Positions 1 to 8,500 of a DNA stretch of 64,000 bases are shown piece by piece. Within the stretch, counting starts at the first letter, position 1. Each line of letters opens with the position of its first letter. Made by a program: the position numbers and the translations under genes. This stretch comes from Phragmitibacter sp. (GTDB taxonomy: Bacteria; Verrucomicrobiota; Verrucomicrobiia; Verrucomicrobiales; Verrucomicrobiaceae), in contig JANYJH010000418.1 of NCBI GenBank assembly GCA_025361865.1, forward strand, positions 18,629 to 82,628, read 5' to 3'. The notes under the pieces were generated by a model that saw nothing but the letters and a program-made list of their open reading frames with translations, was not told the DNA's origin and ran no database searches.

Positions 1-196
1 CGCGCTCATCACTGCGGAGATCTTCGAAGGAGCCCGCGATGGCCGTTCCGTCGCTGATCTGATGAGCTACGGCACGACGATCATCAAACGCGAAGAGGTC
101 ATGGAAGGCGTCGCGGAGATGATTCATGAAGTGCAAGCCGAGGCCACATTCCCCGATGGCACGAAGCTCGTCACCGTTCATAACCCTGTAAGATGA
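1..196 (+). CDS. ureA: Urease gamma subunit, 3' part only
   Basis: The reading frame is open from base 2 and ends at TGA 194-196, giving the last 64 residues of a protein usually about 100 residues long. The fragment contains the conserved stretches [18 protein letters not shown] and [20 protein letters not shown] (here [10 protein letters not shown]), diagnostic of the urease gamma chain. UreA is a small structural subunit of the nickel enzyme that hydrolyses urea to ammonia and carbamate in the cytoplasm. It is the first urease gene visible, and the other structural and accessory genes follow on the same strand. The 5' part and the operon promoter lie outside the window. Confidence 0.95.
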   Translation, partial: ALITAEIFEGARDGRSVADLMSYGTTIIKREEVMEGVAEMIHEVQAEATFPDGTKLVTVHNPVR

Positions 197-201
197 AATC
201 A

Positions 202-272
202 ACCGCGAAGATGCGAGGTCGCGAAGTTTTCTTATTTCAGTTCCTTCCTTCGAGTCCTCGCGCCTTCGCGGT
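202..272. repeat. 71-bp palindromic element (25-nt arms, 21-nt centre)
   Basis: Bases 202-226 and 248-272 form an imperfect inverted repeat built from a GCGAAG-like unit (arm begins ACCGCGAAG and ends GCGAAG). A 21-nt AT-rich centre lies between the arms. The element fills most of the ureA-ureB gap. An element of exactly the same length and geometry lies between ureG and ureD (4645-4715), and similar arms flank the GxxExxY gene (614-638 and 1055-1070). It would fold into a long hairpin in the transcript. Confidence 0.85.
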
Positions 273-286
273 TACCCCTTATTCTA

Positions 287-598
287 ATGATCCCAGGTGA
301 ATACATTCTCTCCGCCAGTGGCGATCTTTATGCCAACGTCGGTTTGGCCACGAAGACGCTCGTTGTCTCGAACACGGGCGATCGTCCCATTCAGGTGGGC
401 AGTCACTTCCACTTCTATGAGGTCAATGCTGCGCTGTCCTTTGATCGCGCAGCTTCGCTAGGCTTCCGTCTCGATATTCCTGCGGGCACAGCGGTGCGCT
501 TTGAACCCGGCGACATGCGGGAAGTCAACCTCGTAGCCTTCGCTGGCAAGCGCGAGATGTATGGCCTGAATAACCTCGTCGATGGCCCGCTGCCGTGA
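287..598 (+). CDS. ureB: Urease beta subunit
   Basis: 103 residues, the normal length for a separate UreB chain. It starts MIPGEYIL and contains the family stretches [33 protein letters not shown] and a C-terminal [11 protein letters not shown] ending. UreB is a structural, mostly beta-sandwich subunit that packs with UreA and UreC in the urease trimer and has no catalytic residues itself. It lies 90 bp after ureA, separated by a palindromic element. Its stop codon overlaps the GTG start of the next, non-urease gene by four bases (GTGA). Separate gamma and beta genes are the usual bacterial arrangement, unlike the fused Helicobacter form. Confidence 0.97.
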   Translation: MIPGEYILSASGDLYANVGLATKTLVVSNTGDRPIQVGSHFHFYEVNAALSFDRAASLGFRLDIPAGTAVRFEPGDMREVNLVAFAGKREMYGLNNLVDGPLP

Positions 599-1041
599 AT
601 ACGTTTCGATTACACCGCGAAGACGCGAAGGCGCGAAGGTTGGATGAGTATACGGAGGCTCTGGGGGCAAAGGTTGTAGGGGCGGTGTTTCAGGTTCATA
701 AAGAGTTGGGTCCAGGGTTACTGGAGTCTGTCTATGAAGTCTGTCTGGCGCATGAATTCAGTCGCCAAGGCATCGGCTTTGAGCGGCAGGTATCGCTTCC
801 AATTCAATACAAAGGTCTAAAGCTGGATGCCGGTTTGCGCCTCGACATGATCGTGCAGAACCAGATCGTTTTAGAACTCAAAGCGATAGAAAATCTGCTG
901 CCTGTCCATCAAGCACAGTTGATGACTTATCTAAAACTGAGCGGTCACTCGCTCGGCTTTCTCATCAACTTCAACGTCCCGCTCATCAAAGAAGGCATCA
1001 AGCGTGTCATCTTCCATCACTCCTCTCAGCCTAAAGACTAA
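595..1041 (+). CDS. GxxExxY family protein (PDDEXK-like fold) inserted between ureB and ureC
   Basis: 148 residues from a GTG that overlaps the ureB stop. The family motif appears as [10 protein letters not shown], followed by an [11 protein letters not shown] strand, a RLDMIV strand and VLELKAIE; D...ExK is the likely nuclease-like core of the PDDEXK_3 family. The biological role of the family is unknown, and no urease role is known. Residues 7-14 are encoded by a palindromic arm (614-638). A TTG at 640 would start the protein just after the arm and just before the conserved core, so the true start is uncertain. Another arm (1055-1070) lies directly downstream, so the gene looks carried between the arms of a dispersed palindrome. 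It interrupts an otherwise canonical urease gene order. Confidence 0.85.
   Translation: MNTFRLHREDAKARRLDEYTEALGAKVVGAVFQVHKELGPGLLESVYEVCLAHEFSRQGIGFERQVSLPIQYKGLKLDAGLRLDMIVQNQIVLELKAIENLLPVHQAQLMTYLKLSGHSLGFLINFNVPLIKEGIKRVIFHHSSQPKD
614..638 (+). repeat. Left arm of palindromic repeat, inside the GxxExxY reading frame
   Basis: This 25-nt copy matches the arm at 4645-4669 at nearly every base and is the cleanest copy in the window. It consists of three GCGAAG-type units. It is translated as [10 protein letters not shown] if the upstream GTG is used. The partner in inverted orientation is 1055-1070, on the far side of the gene. Confidence 0.8.
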
Positions 1042-1054
1042 CCCTTTCAAAACC

Positions 1055-1070
1055 CTCGCGCCTTCGCGGT
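1055..1070 (-). repeat. Right arm of palindromic repeat, downstream of GxxExxY
   Basis: Sixteen bases ending CTTCGCGGT are the reverse complement of the first part of the 614-638 arm, so this arm is shorter than the 25-nt arms elsewhere. It lies 13 bases after the GxxExxY stop and 22 bases before ureC. With 614-638 it brackets almost the whole extra gene. Confidence 0.75.
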
Positions 1071-1092
1071 TAAAAATTCATCTTTCCATCCC

Positions 1093-2814
1093 ATGCGCAT
1101 CACCCGCAAACAACACGCCAGCATGTTCGGCCCCACGGTGGGCGATCAAGTGCGGCTCGCTGACACGGAACTGTTCATCGAAGTCGAGCGCGATCTCATC
1201 GCCGAACGCGGTGGCTACGGTAACGAAGTGAAGTTCGGCGGCGGCAAGGTCATCCGCGATGGCATGGCGCAGTCACCGCTCGCACTGGACGCGGATTGCC
1301 TTGATCTCGTCATCACGAACGCGCTCATCATCGACGCGGTGCAAGGCATCATCAAAGCGGACATCGGCATCAAGCACGGCCGCATCGTCGGCATCGGTCA
1401 TGCAGGCAATCCCTTGCTGCAAGACGGCGTGGATATGGTCATCGGCGCGGGCACAGAAGTCATCGCCGGAGAAGGCTGCATCATCACGGCGGGCGGCATT
1501 GACACTCACATCCATTTCATCTGTCCGCAGCAGATCGAGCACGCGCTCGCCAGCGGCGTGACCACCATGCTGGGCGGCGGCACGGGCCCCACGCATGGCA
1601 CTTACGCGACCACTTGCACGCCTGGCATCTGGAACATGCACCGCATGTTGGAAGCGGCGGATGAGTATCCGATGAACATCGGTTTTCTCGGCAAAGGTAA
1701 CTGCTCGACGATGCCGCCTTTGCGTGAGCAAGTCATCGCCGGAGCCATCGGCCTGAAGCTCCATGAAGACTGGGGCACGACGCCAGCGGCCATCGATACT
1801 TGCTTGAGCGTCGCGGATGAACTTGATGTGCAGGTGGCCATTCATACGGACACGCTCAATGAAGCAGGCTTTCTCGAAGCCACGCTCAAAGCCTTCAAAG
1901 GACGCACCATTCACACGTTCCATTCAGAAGGCGCAGGCGGCGGTCACGCGCCGGACATCATTCGCGTTTGCGGTGAAAACAACGTGCTGCCATCCTCCAC
2001 GAATCCGACGCGGCCTTATACCGTGAACACGATCGATGAGCATCTCGACATGCTCATGGTCTGCCATCATCTCGATTCAAAAATTCCTGAAGACGTGGCC
2101 TTCGCCGAGTCCCGCATCCGTCCTGAAACCATCGCTGCGGAAGACATGCTGCATGATCTCGGAGCCATCTCCATGATGTCCAGCGACAGCCAAGCGATGG
2201 GTCGCATCGGCGAAGTCATCACGCGCACCTGGCAAACAGCGCACAAGATGAAGACGCAATTCGGCAAGCTGGAAGGCCCGTCCCATCAGGCCGCTGACAA
2301 CTTCCGCGCCTTGCGCTACGTGGCCAAATACACGCTCAATCCCGCCATCGCGCACGGTATCTCGCATGAAGTGGGCAGCATCGAAATCGGTAAGCTCGCC
2401 GACCTCGTCGTGTGGAAGCCCGCGTTCTTCGGCGTCAAACCGGAAGTCATTCTCAAAGGCGGCCTCATCGCGATGGCGAACATGGGCGATCCGAACGCCA
2501 GCATTCCCACGCCGCAGCCGACGTTCTATCGCCCGCAGTTCGCCGCGCATGGTCGCGCGAAGTTCAGCACCTCGCTCACCTTCGTGAGCGCCGTGTCCCT
2601 TGAACAAGGCATCGTGAAGCAACTCGGCCTCGGCAAAAGACTGAGCTCCGTCCGCAACTGCCGCAACATCGGCAAGACGCACATGAAATGGAATGACGCA
2701 CTGCCGAAAATCGAAGTCGATCCCGAGACCTACACGGTGAAAGCTGATGGTCGTGAACTGCGCTGCGAACCAGCAAGCGTGCTGCCGATGGCGCAGCGGT
2801 ATTTCTTGTTCTAA
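1093..2814 (+). CDS. ureC: Urease alpha subunit (catalytic)
   Basis: 573 residues, full length. The nickel-site residues are all present. His139 and His141 lie in DTHIHF, Lys222 (the carbamylated lysine) in GLKLHEDWG, His251 in AIHTDTL, His277 in [10 protein letters not shown], Cys324-His325 in MVCHHLDS on the mobile flap, and Asp365 in [10 protein letters not shown]. Each is offset by five from Klebsiella aerogenes numbering as I recall it. The enzyme hydrolyses urea in the cytoplasm after UreDFG/UreE load two nickel ions. The gene is separated from ureB by the inserted GxxExxY gene; ureE follows after 8 bp. The ATG at 1093 gives the standard start [18 protein letters not shown]. Confidence 0.98.
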   Translation: MRITRKQHASMFGPTVGDQVRLADTELFIEVERDLIAERGGYGNEVKFGGGKVIRDGMAQSPLALDADCLDLVITNALIIDAVQGIIKADIGIKHGRIVGIGHAGNPLLQDGVDMVIGAGTEVIAGEGCIITAGGIDTHIHFICPQQIEHALASGVTTMLGGGTGPTHGTYATTCTPGIWNMHRMLEAADEYPMNIGFLGKGNCSTMPPLREQVIAGAIGLKLHEDWGTTPAAIDTCLSVADELDVQVAIHTDTLNEAGFLEATLKAFKGRTIHTFHSEGAGGGHAPDIIRVCGENNVLPSSTNPTRPYTVNTIDEHLDMLMVCHHLDSKIPEDVAFAESRIRPETIAAEDMLHDLGAISMMSSDSQAMGRIGEVITRTWQTAHKMKTQFGKLEGPSHQAADNFRALRYVAKYTLNPAIAHGISHEVGSIEIGKLADLVVWKPAFFGVKPEVILKGGLIAMANMGDPNASIPTPQPTFYRPQFAAHGRAKFSTSLTFVSAVSLEQGIVKQLGLGKRLSSVRNCRNIGKTHMKWNDALPKIEVDPETYTVKADGRELRCEPASVLPMAQRYFLF

Positions 2815-2822
2815 GCTCGTCC

Positions 2823-3254
2823 ATGCATCTCATTAATCGTATGGTCGCGGAGCGCTCGCTGCGTCCTGATGGCGAACAAATCAAGCTCATCGCTGAGCGC
2901 CGACTGTTCCTGAAACGTCGCTGGCGAGCCTTGGCTGAAGACGGAACGGAGTTTGGATTTGATCTCGAATCACGCCTCACTCATGGCTGTGTTTTCCATC
3001 AAACGGAGCTGGTGGATTATGTCATCTGGCAGGAGCCGGAGTTGGTTTATCAACTCTCGATTGGCGAGCTAAACTTTGCCGCGCTCGTGGGCTGGAAAGT
3101 CGGCAATCTTCACTTTCCGGTGCAGATCGTGGACGGCTTCATTCGCATCACGCATGATCCGGCCATTGCTCAATTGCTCGAGCGCGAGGGCTGGCCTCAT
3201 GAAGAAGTGAGCGTCGTGTTTAACCCTTTGAAAGTGATGCCTCATGCTTCCTGA
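2823..3254 (+). CDS. ureE: Urease accessory protein, nickel chaperone
   Basis: 143 residues. The N-terminal half matches the peptide-binding domain (RLFLKRRWRALAEDGTEFGF). The C-terminal half has VGWKVGNLHFPVQI, where the histidine is the conserved nickel-site residue of the UreE dimer (usually GNRHxPVQ). There is no histidine-rich tail; the protein ends KVMPHAS, so extra nickel storage seems absent. UreE hands Ni2+ to the UreG-F-D complex during urease maturation. It lies 8 bp after ureC and its end overlaps the ureF start by 11 bp, implying translational coupling. Confidence 0.93.
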   Translation: MHLINRMVAERSLRPDGEQIKLIAERRLFLKRRWRALAEDGTEFGFDLESRLTHGCVFHQTELVDYVIWQEPELVYQLSIGELNFAALVGWKVGNLHFPVQIVDGFIRITHDPAIAQLLEREGWPHEEVSVVFNPLKVMPHAS

Positions 3255-4032
3255 TGATAGTCGTAGCATAGGCGTCCCGCCTGTGAGTGGTGCAGACGTC
3301 TCGTCTGCATCCGACTCCAAAGCATCAGGCTGGAAGCCTGATCTACCCACAGGCTGGAAGCCTGTGCCACACTGGCTTCCTTGGCTCTTGCAGGTGAATG
3401 ATTCGCAGTTTCCTTCGGGAGCTTATGCGCATTCGATGGGGCTTGAGGAGCTGACTCAGCGTGGTCTGGTGAAGAAGCCGGAGGATGTAGAGAAGTTTCT
3501 TCATCAGCAGATTCTGCCCAGCCTTCGCGCCTTTGAACTCCCCTTCCTTGCGAAAGCTCATGCCGCTGCCGCTGCGGCGGATTTACAGGCGTTGCGCGCA
3601 CTTGATGACGAACTCGACGCCTGGAAACTCGCGGCTGAACTGCGCAATGCGAGCCGACAACTCGGCTCGCGTCGTCTCTCGCTGATTCGGAAGCTCGATC
3701 CTGCGCCGTTGCTGGAGGACTACGCGAACTCCGAGGCACCCTGCCATCACCTCATCGTTTGCGCGTTGGAACTCCGGCAGCTTCCGGTCACCGCAGCAGC
3801 CTGCGCCTTCGCCCAACAGACGGTCAGCGGCTATGCCACGTCTGCGATGAAACTCGTGCGCATGGGACAGGAAAAGTGCCAGCTCATGATTCGTGGCGCG
3901 ATGCTTGCTTTGTCACCGCATCTCGAAGCCGCAGTCACGCAGCCGCCCGAACGCATCGGTTGGTTTAATCCACTGCTGGAGATCGCCTCCATGCGACACG
4001 CCCGCGCGAACGAACGACTTTTCATCTCCTAA
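3244..4032 (+). CDS. ureF: Urease accessory protein UreF with repeat-derived N-terminal extension
   Basis: 262 residues. The UreF family homology begins only near residue 44, at [21 protein letters not shown]. It continues with the all-helical family core, including GLEELTQ and a conserved C-terminal region ([24 protein letters not shown]). Residues 8-41 are encoded by an array of four short hairpins (3267-3366) and have no counterpart in the family. The reading frame stays open through it, so the ATG at 3244 overlapping ureE is kept as start. UreF acts as a checkpoint scaffold with UreD and UreG for GTP-dependent nickel insertion. An alternative start after the repeat is not obvious, because no ATG lies in frame right before the core. 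Confidence 0.9.
   Translation: MLPDDSRSIGVPPVSGADVSSASDSKASGWKPDLPTGWKPVPHWLPWLLQVNDSQFPSGAYAHSMGLEELTQRGLVKKPEDVEKFLHQQILPSLRAFELPFLAKAHAAAAAADLQALRALDDELDAWKLAAELRNASRQLGSRRLSLIRKLDPAPLLEDYANSEAPCHHLIVCALELRQLPVTAAACAFAQQTVSGYATSAMKLVRMGQEKCQLMIRGAMLALSPHLEAAVTQPPERIGWFNPLLEIASMRHARANERLFIS
3267..3366. repeat. Array of four hairpins inserted in the 5' end of ureF
   Basis: Four consecutive inverted repeats each have an 8-bp stem and a 3-nt loop: 3267-3285 (one G-T pair), 3291-3309, 3324-3342 and 3348-3366. Loops read TCC, TCT, GGA and GGA. The stems differ in sequence (AGGCG type, AGACG type, AGGCT type twice), but all keep full pairing. This indicates selection for structure or a composite REP-like element. 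The translation includes GVPPVSG and GWKPVPH, peptides I recall as a frequent signature of dispersed repeats in Verrucomicrobia and Planctomycetes. Confidence 0.85.
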
Positions 4033-4033
4033 C

Positions 4034-4645
4034 ATGAGCAATACCAGACCCATTCGCATCGGCGTCGGCGGCCCCGTCGGCTCCGGCAAAACCATGTGCG
4101 TCCTTCGCCTCTCGCAATGGCTCAAGGACGAGTATTCACTGGCCGTCATCACGAACGACATCTACACCCGCGAAGATGCCGAGTTCCTGCTTCGCCAAAA
4201 CGTGCTGCCAGCGGATCGCGTCATCGGCGTCGAGACTGGAGGCTGTCCGCACACGGCCATCCGTGATGACACCAGCATGAACATGGCGGCGGTCATTGAG
4301 TTGGAAAAACGTCATCCTGATCTGAAGCTCATCCTCATCGAAAGCGGCGGCGACAATCTCTCCGCGACGTTCTCACCTGAACTCGTCGATGCCTACATCT
4401 ATGTGATCGACGTTGCGGAAGGCGATAAGATCCCACGCAAAGGTGGCCCCGCCATCCGCACGAGCGACTTGCTGCTCATCAACAAAACCGAACTCGCACC
4501 CTATGTCGGCGCTGATCTCGACCTCATGGCGCGCGATGCGAAGAAGCAGCGCGGTGAGCGCCCCGTCATCTTCGCGGATCTCAAGTCCAGCAAGGGCAAG
4601 GACGAGTTGATCGGCTGGCTCAAGCTCGAGTATCTCTTTGTTTAA
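4034..4645 (+). CDS. ureG: Urease accessory GTPase
   Basis: 203 residues starting [19 protein letters not shown] at ATG 4034, one base after the ureF stop; a longer open frame upstream overlaps ureF and is not used. The P-loop GPVGSGKT is at residues 13-20, the nickel-binding CPH motif ([11 protein letters not shown]) at 71-73, then ESGGDNL and the guanine-specificity NKTE. UreG dimerises around one nickel ion and uses GTP hydrolysis to deliver it to the apo-urease-UreD-UreF complex. The stop codon's last base is the first base of the 71-bp palindromic element that separates it from ureD. Confidence 0.97.
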   Translation: MSNTRPIRIGVGGPVGSGKTMCVLRLSQWLKDEYSLAVITNDIYTREDAEFLLRQNVLPADRVIGVETGGCPHTAIRDDTSMNMAAVIELEKRHPDLKLILIESGGDNLSATFSPELVDAYIYVIDVAEGDKIPRKGGPAIRTSDLLLINKTELAPYVGADLDLMARDAKKQRGERPVIFADLKSSKGKDELIGWLKLEYLFV

Positions 4646-4715
4646 CCGCGAAGGCGCGAGGACGCGAAGCATGAAGCCTTTAAATCTTAACTTCGCGCCT
4701 TCACGTCTTCGCGGT
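4645..4715. repeat. 71-bp palindromic element (25-nt arms, 21-nt centre)
   Basis: Arms at 4645-4669 and 4691-4715 are inverted copies with few mismatches around a 21-nt AT-rich centre, exactly the geometry of 202-272. It occupies nearly all of the ureG-ureD gap and starts in the ureG stop codon. It is a strong transcript hairpin but lacks a following T-run on the coding strand, so it is not an obvious terminator. Confidence 0.85.
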
Positions 4716-4732
4716 GCCCCTCTTCCGCGACC

Positions 4733-5530
4733 ATGAAAGGCCACCTGCATCTCACCTGCTCCCTCGGCACCAATGGCGAGAGCTATCTGCGCGAGCAGTC
4801 CTTCCGGGCCCCGCTGCATCTGAGCAAGCCGCATCACGATGCAGGAGCGCTAGTCGTGAACATAGTGAACCCCACAGCGGGCATCTTTGATGATGATGAA
4901 ATTGATCTCAAGGTCACCGTCGAAGCCGATGCCAGCCTAGTGCTCACGACTCCAAGTTCAGGTCGTGTCTATCGGTCACGTAATGGCGCAGACGCCCGCG
5001 TGAAGCAGGAGCTACGTGTCGAGACCGGAGCCTTCCTTGAGTTCTATCCGGAGCCATTCATTCCTCATGCCGGGGCGCGCTATCATCAGCGCAATACCAT
5101 CCGCGTGGCTGAAGGCGGCTCGTTGATCTTCTTTGAATGGCTCTCGCCGGGTCGTGTAGCCAGCGGTGAAGCATTTCTTTACGACGAGCTTTGCTGGGAC
5201 ACCGATGTCATCTTTGGCAGCAAGGTGGTGGCTCGGGAGCGTTACACATTGAATCCCAAAGATGAATCACTGAGCGGATTGAATGCGACTTTTGAGAACG
5301 CTCATTACCTCGGCTGCTTCGTGCTGGGCGCGTTCCCCTTTCCTCATGCGGAGATTGAAGCCTTGGGGAATGACTCAGTTTATCTTGGAGCTGGCCCATT
5401 GATTGCAGGAGGATGGACGATCAAGGCCATCTGCCGTGACTCGCTTCATGCGCGTAGGACGCTTTCGGCACTGCGCGGGATTCTCTATGCAGCGATGAAG
5501 AAAGAGGCTCCTTCCTTGGGTCGGTTTTGA
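4733..5530 (+). CDS. ureD: Urease accessory protein UreD/UreH
   Basis: 265 residues. It shows the UreD pattern: SYLREQSFRAPLHLSKPH, VNIVNPTAGIFDDDEI, an LTTPSSGRVYR strand, LEFYPEPFIPHAGARYHQ and FFEWLSPGRVASGE. UreD binds urease directly and channels nickel from UreG/UreF. In many operons ureD comes first; here it is last, after ureG, which is a known alternative order. It ends 12 bp before the convergent restriction gene. The start ATG at 4733 follows the palindromic element by 17 bp. Confidence 0.93.
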   Translation: MKGHLHLTCSLGTNGESYLREQSFRAPLHLSKPHHDAGALVVNIVNPTAGIFDDDEIDLKVTVEADASLVLTTPSSGRVYRSRNGADARVKQELRVETGAFLEFYPEPFIPHAGARYHQRNTIRVAEGGSLIFFEWLSPGRVASGEAFLYDELCWDTDVIFGSKVVARERYTLNPKDESLSGLNATFENAHYLGCFVLGAFPFPHAEIEALGNDSVYLGAGPLIAGGWTIKAICRDSLHARRTLSALRGILYAAMKKEAPSLGRF

Positions 5531-5541
5531 AACCTAATAGA

Positions 5542-8500
5542 TTATGATTTCCCAGTCTGCCATAGGCGATTCAATCCCTGCACCCACTGCACCAGCGCCG
5601 CCTTCGCCTCAGCGGGTTGGGTCAACGGCTTCTCCTGATGCGCCACCCGCGTGTTGCGGAAGTCATTGATCAACTTCACCTCGCTCAACAGCGTCTTCGC
5701 ATCAGCGAAATGAAACTCCGTTTTGATGTCCTCGAACACGCCCGTGAGCTTCGCATTGTCGTGCAGTGCGTAGTCGAGCACGCTGCGCAGCAGGCCCAGC
5801 GGTGACACGCCGGTCTTGAAAACCAGCGTCTTCTTCAGGTTCCGACTCATCTCTTGATAGTGCCGATGCGTCTTCGCATCCACGCTCGCGAGGTAAGGAT
5901 CAAACCAATCGCGCTGCGCCACCATGTTATTCGGCATGTGTTTGGTGAGCTTTTGCAAAAGCAGACTCTTCGCCGCTTCATCAACGACTCCGAGCAACGC
6001 CGTGAACACGGGCGCGTAGTTCACGCCCTGCTTTTTCTCAAAGAAACGGTAGAGCGAGATGGCTTCATCCGCAGCCTTGCGCAGACGTTCAGGGAGCGCC
6101 GCAAGCAGCGTGTCATCAACGATTGCTTGCGTCTCTACCGCCTTGGCTTCCAGCAAGCCATGTGCGGCGAACAATGGCAGATCTTCTTGAAACTTCTGCT
6201 CGTTGATGAGGTCATTGAGCGACGGGGCGCACATGCGCACCAGCTCCGTTATGGTGTGGCCTTGGAAGCGCTGAAAGACGCCTTCGGGCACGAAGACGTA
6301 TTCCCACTTCGCCTGCTTGGTGGAGGCGGCCTTGCACCATTCCACGGCGGCACGCGCTTTGATGGGCACGTCCTTGTCCACCTGGCCCTTAGTCTCGATG
6401 AGGTAATACTGATCCGGCGTGGTGCGCACAAAAAAATCCGGCGTGTAGAAGGCCAGACGCATTCCGTCTGAGAGGTAGTCAATGCGCAAGCATTGCGGCC
6501 CGCCGTTCTTGGCAAACGTGGCGACATCTGTGGCCTTGTCAGCAAGTTCGGTAAAGGCCGACTCCAGCGTGCGGTTGCAGGGCACTAGATTGAAGATAGT
6601 GCGTCCCGCCTGCCGCACCGGGCGGCGTTCACTGGTGGTTACTTGATATGCTTTCCATGAGGACAGCATCACTGGCGATGCCTCTGCTCTGCGCATTTGC
6701 GTCTGCACTGTCTTCGCGCGGATCAACGGGACAAATATCGCCCGCACATGTTCGCGCACATCACTATCCGCCAGACGTTTGATCACATCCTGATCAAAAA
6801 GTGAGACGGCTTTGCCAAAGATCATCACCTCTAGGAACTTCTCGATCAGCGGCCCGAGCACCTGATGAGTGCCGCGCACCTTGCAGATGTGTTCGAGTTC
6901 CTGTTCAAAGAACGAGATCGCGCCATAGCCTGACTCCAGCAGCGACAGACTTACTTTCATGTGCTCTACGACTTCACCCGTGATGAGATGCCTCCCCTCA
7001 TATTGCACCTCAGTTGGTCCGTGCTCGCCGATGGGCAGTGGCTTGTAACTACTGAATGAAGTCTGAACTTCTGCCAGCGTGATCGGCCCCAGGACAGGCA
7101 GCGTTTGATTCGCTGCCGTGAGTCGGGGGATGGCTATGTCCAACGTTTCCGAATCCTTCTTTGCCGTATCAGGATAAATGGAAATAGTCGTAGTCGGCAT
7201 CTGCTCGACATCCACCATTTCGATGTTCAAGCCTTCTTGGGCGAGCTCATCACGATACAGACGGGCAAAGGCTTCATGCTCGATCACGGCCACAACTTCA
7301 TTCGCCTGCCCCGGTGGCGTCATGCGTCGCAGACCACGGCCCAGTGTTTGCTCGGGCAAGATGCCTGCCTTGCTGCTATAGGCGCGCAGTGGCACGATGG
7401 TCGTCACGTTCTTCACGTCCCAGCCTTCACGAAGCATCAGCACGCTCACGATGCAGAAATACTGGCTGTTGTTTCCATCCAGTTCCCGGCTCAGTTTGCG
7501 CAGCACTTTCAGGTCTTCATCGCTGATGTCCTTGTCGCTCTCCACAAACTCCTCGCGCGCCTCTGCGCCTTTGCCGATCTTCTTGATCTTGCCCTTGAGG
7601 TTTGTGTGCAGGTTGATCGTGCGGCCGTTCAGTTCCTTGAAGACGGTGTCGCCATTGAGCCGCGCGGTGATTTCATCGGCGGCTTTCGTGTCCTCGCACA
7701 TGATGAAGAGCAGCGGCTTCTTCCCGCTCTTGAGCCATTCATCACGGCTCTTCAGCCAGCGCTCATAGCCGAGCTTGATGTGCATCTCATACTTCCAGGC
7801 CGCGTTGTCCGTGGCCTGCTCCACCAGCTTCCCAGCGCGGCCAATGATCGGCGTCTTCACAATCCCTGCATCCACGGCCTCGCCGAGTGGCGTGTCGCAG
7901 ACGATGTGCTTGAAGTAGTTCGCCTTGTTGTCCTTCGGCGTGGCGGAGAAACCGAGCTGCGCCACGAGGCCACCATTCGTGCGTTTGCGGATCGTATCGT
8001 GGAGATACTTGATCGCCTCATTCCACGCGGAGTCGGGGTCCCAGACGTGATGCGCTTCATCGTTCAGCACCATCACGCGCTGATGACCCGTGATGCGCTC
8101 ACGCAGCGCAGCGCTCGTGTCGAGCGCCTTGGCCTTGCTTACACTCGGCCCCATCCAGTCGTGCATCTCACCGCTCTTCCGCTCGCGCGTGTTGTCGAAG
8201 AGGCGGTGAATGTTCGTCAGGTAAAGCGTGCCACCCGTGCTCGCGCCGCTGGCCTCGTCTTGCAGCACGGTAGTGAGATTCCAGTCACCGCGCCATTCCA
8301 CGGGGATGAGGGGATCATGGTCAAAGATGTCCGGCCCGCCACCCTCCGGTTTGAAGTCTTCCTTCAAGCGCTCAAACACCGTCAGATTCGGCGCTACCAC
8401 GACGAAGTGCCGCGCCATCGGCGAGTCGCTTTCGCGTAGCGCATGGAAGTAGCTCCAAACAATGGCAAGGCTCATCACCTTCGTCTTGCCGGAGCCGGTC

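Noticed and set aside
3893..4033. N-terminal extension of UreG
   Set aside because: It overlaps the ureF end; the ATG at 4034 directly precedes the P-loop at the usual distance.
5531..5541. Bidirectional terminator between ureD and res
   Set aside because: The convergent gap is only 11 bp and I see no stem-loop with a U-tract there.
7105..8439. 444-residue open frame on the + strand
   Set aside because: It is antisense to the res gene, with no family signature and a composition typical of shadow frames in GC-rich genes.
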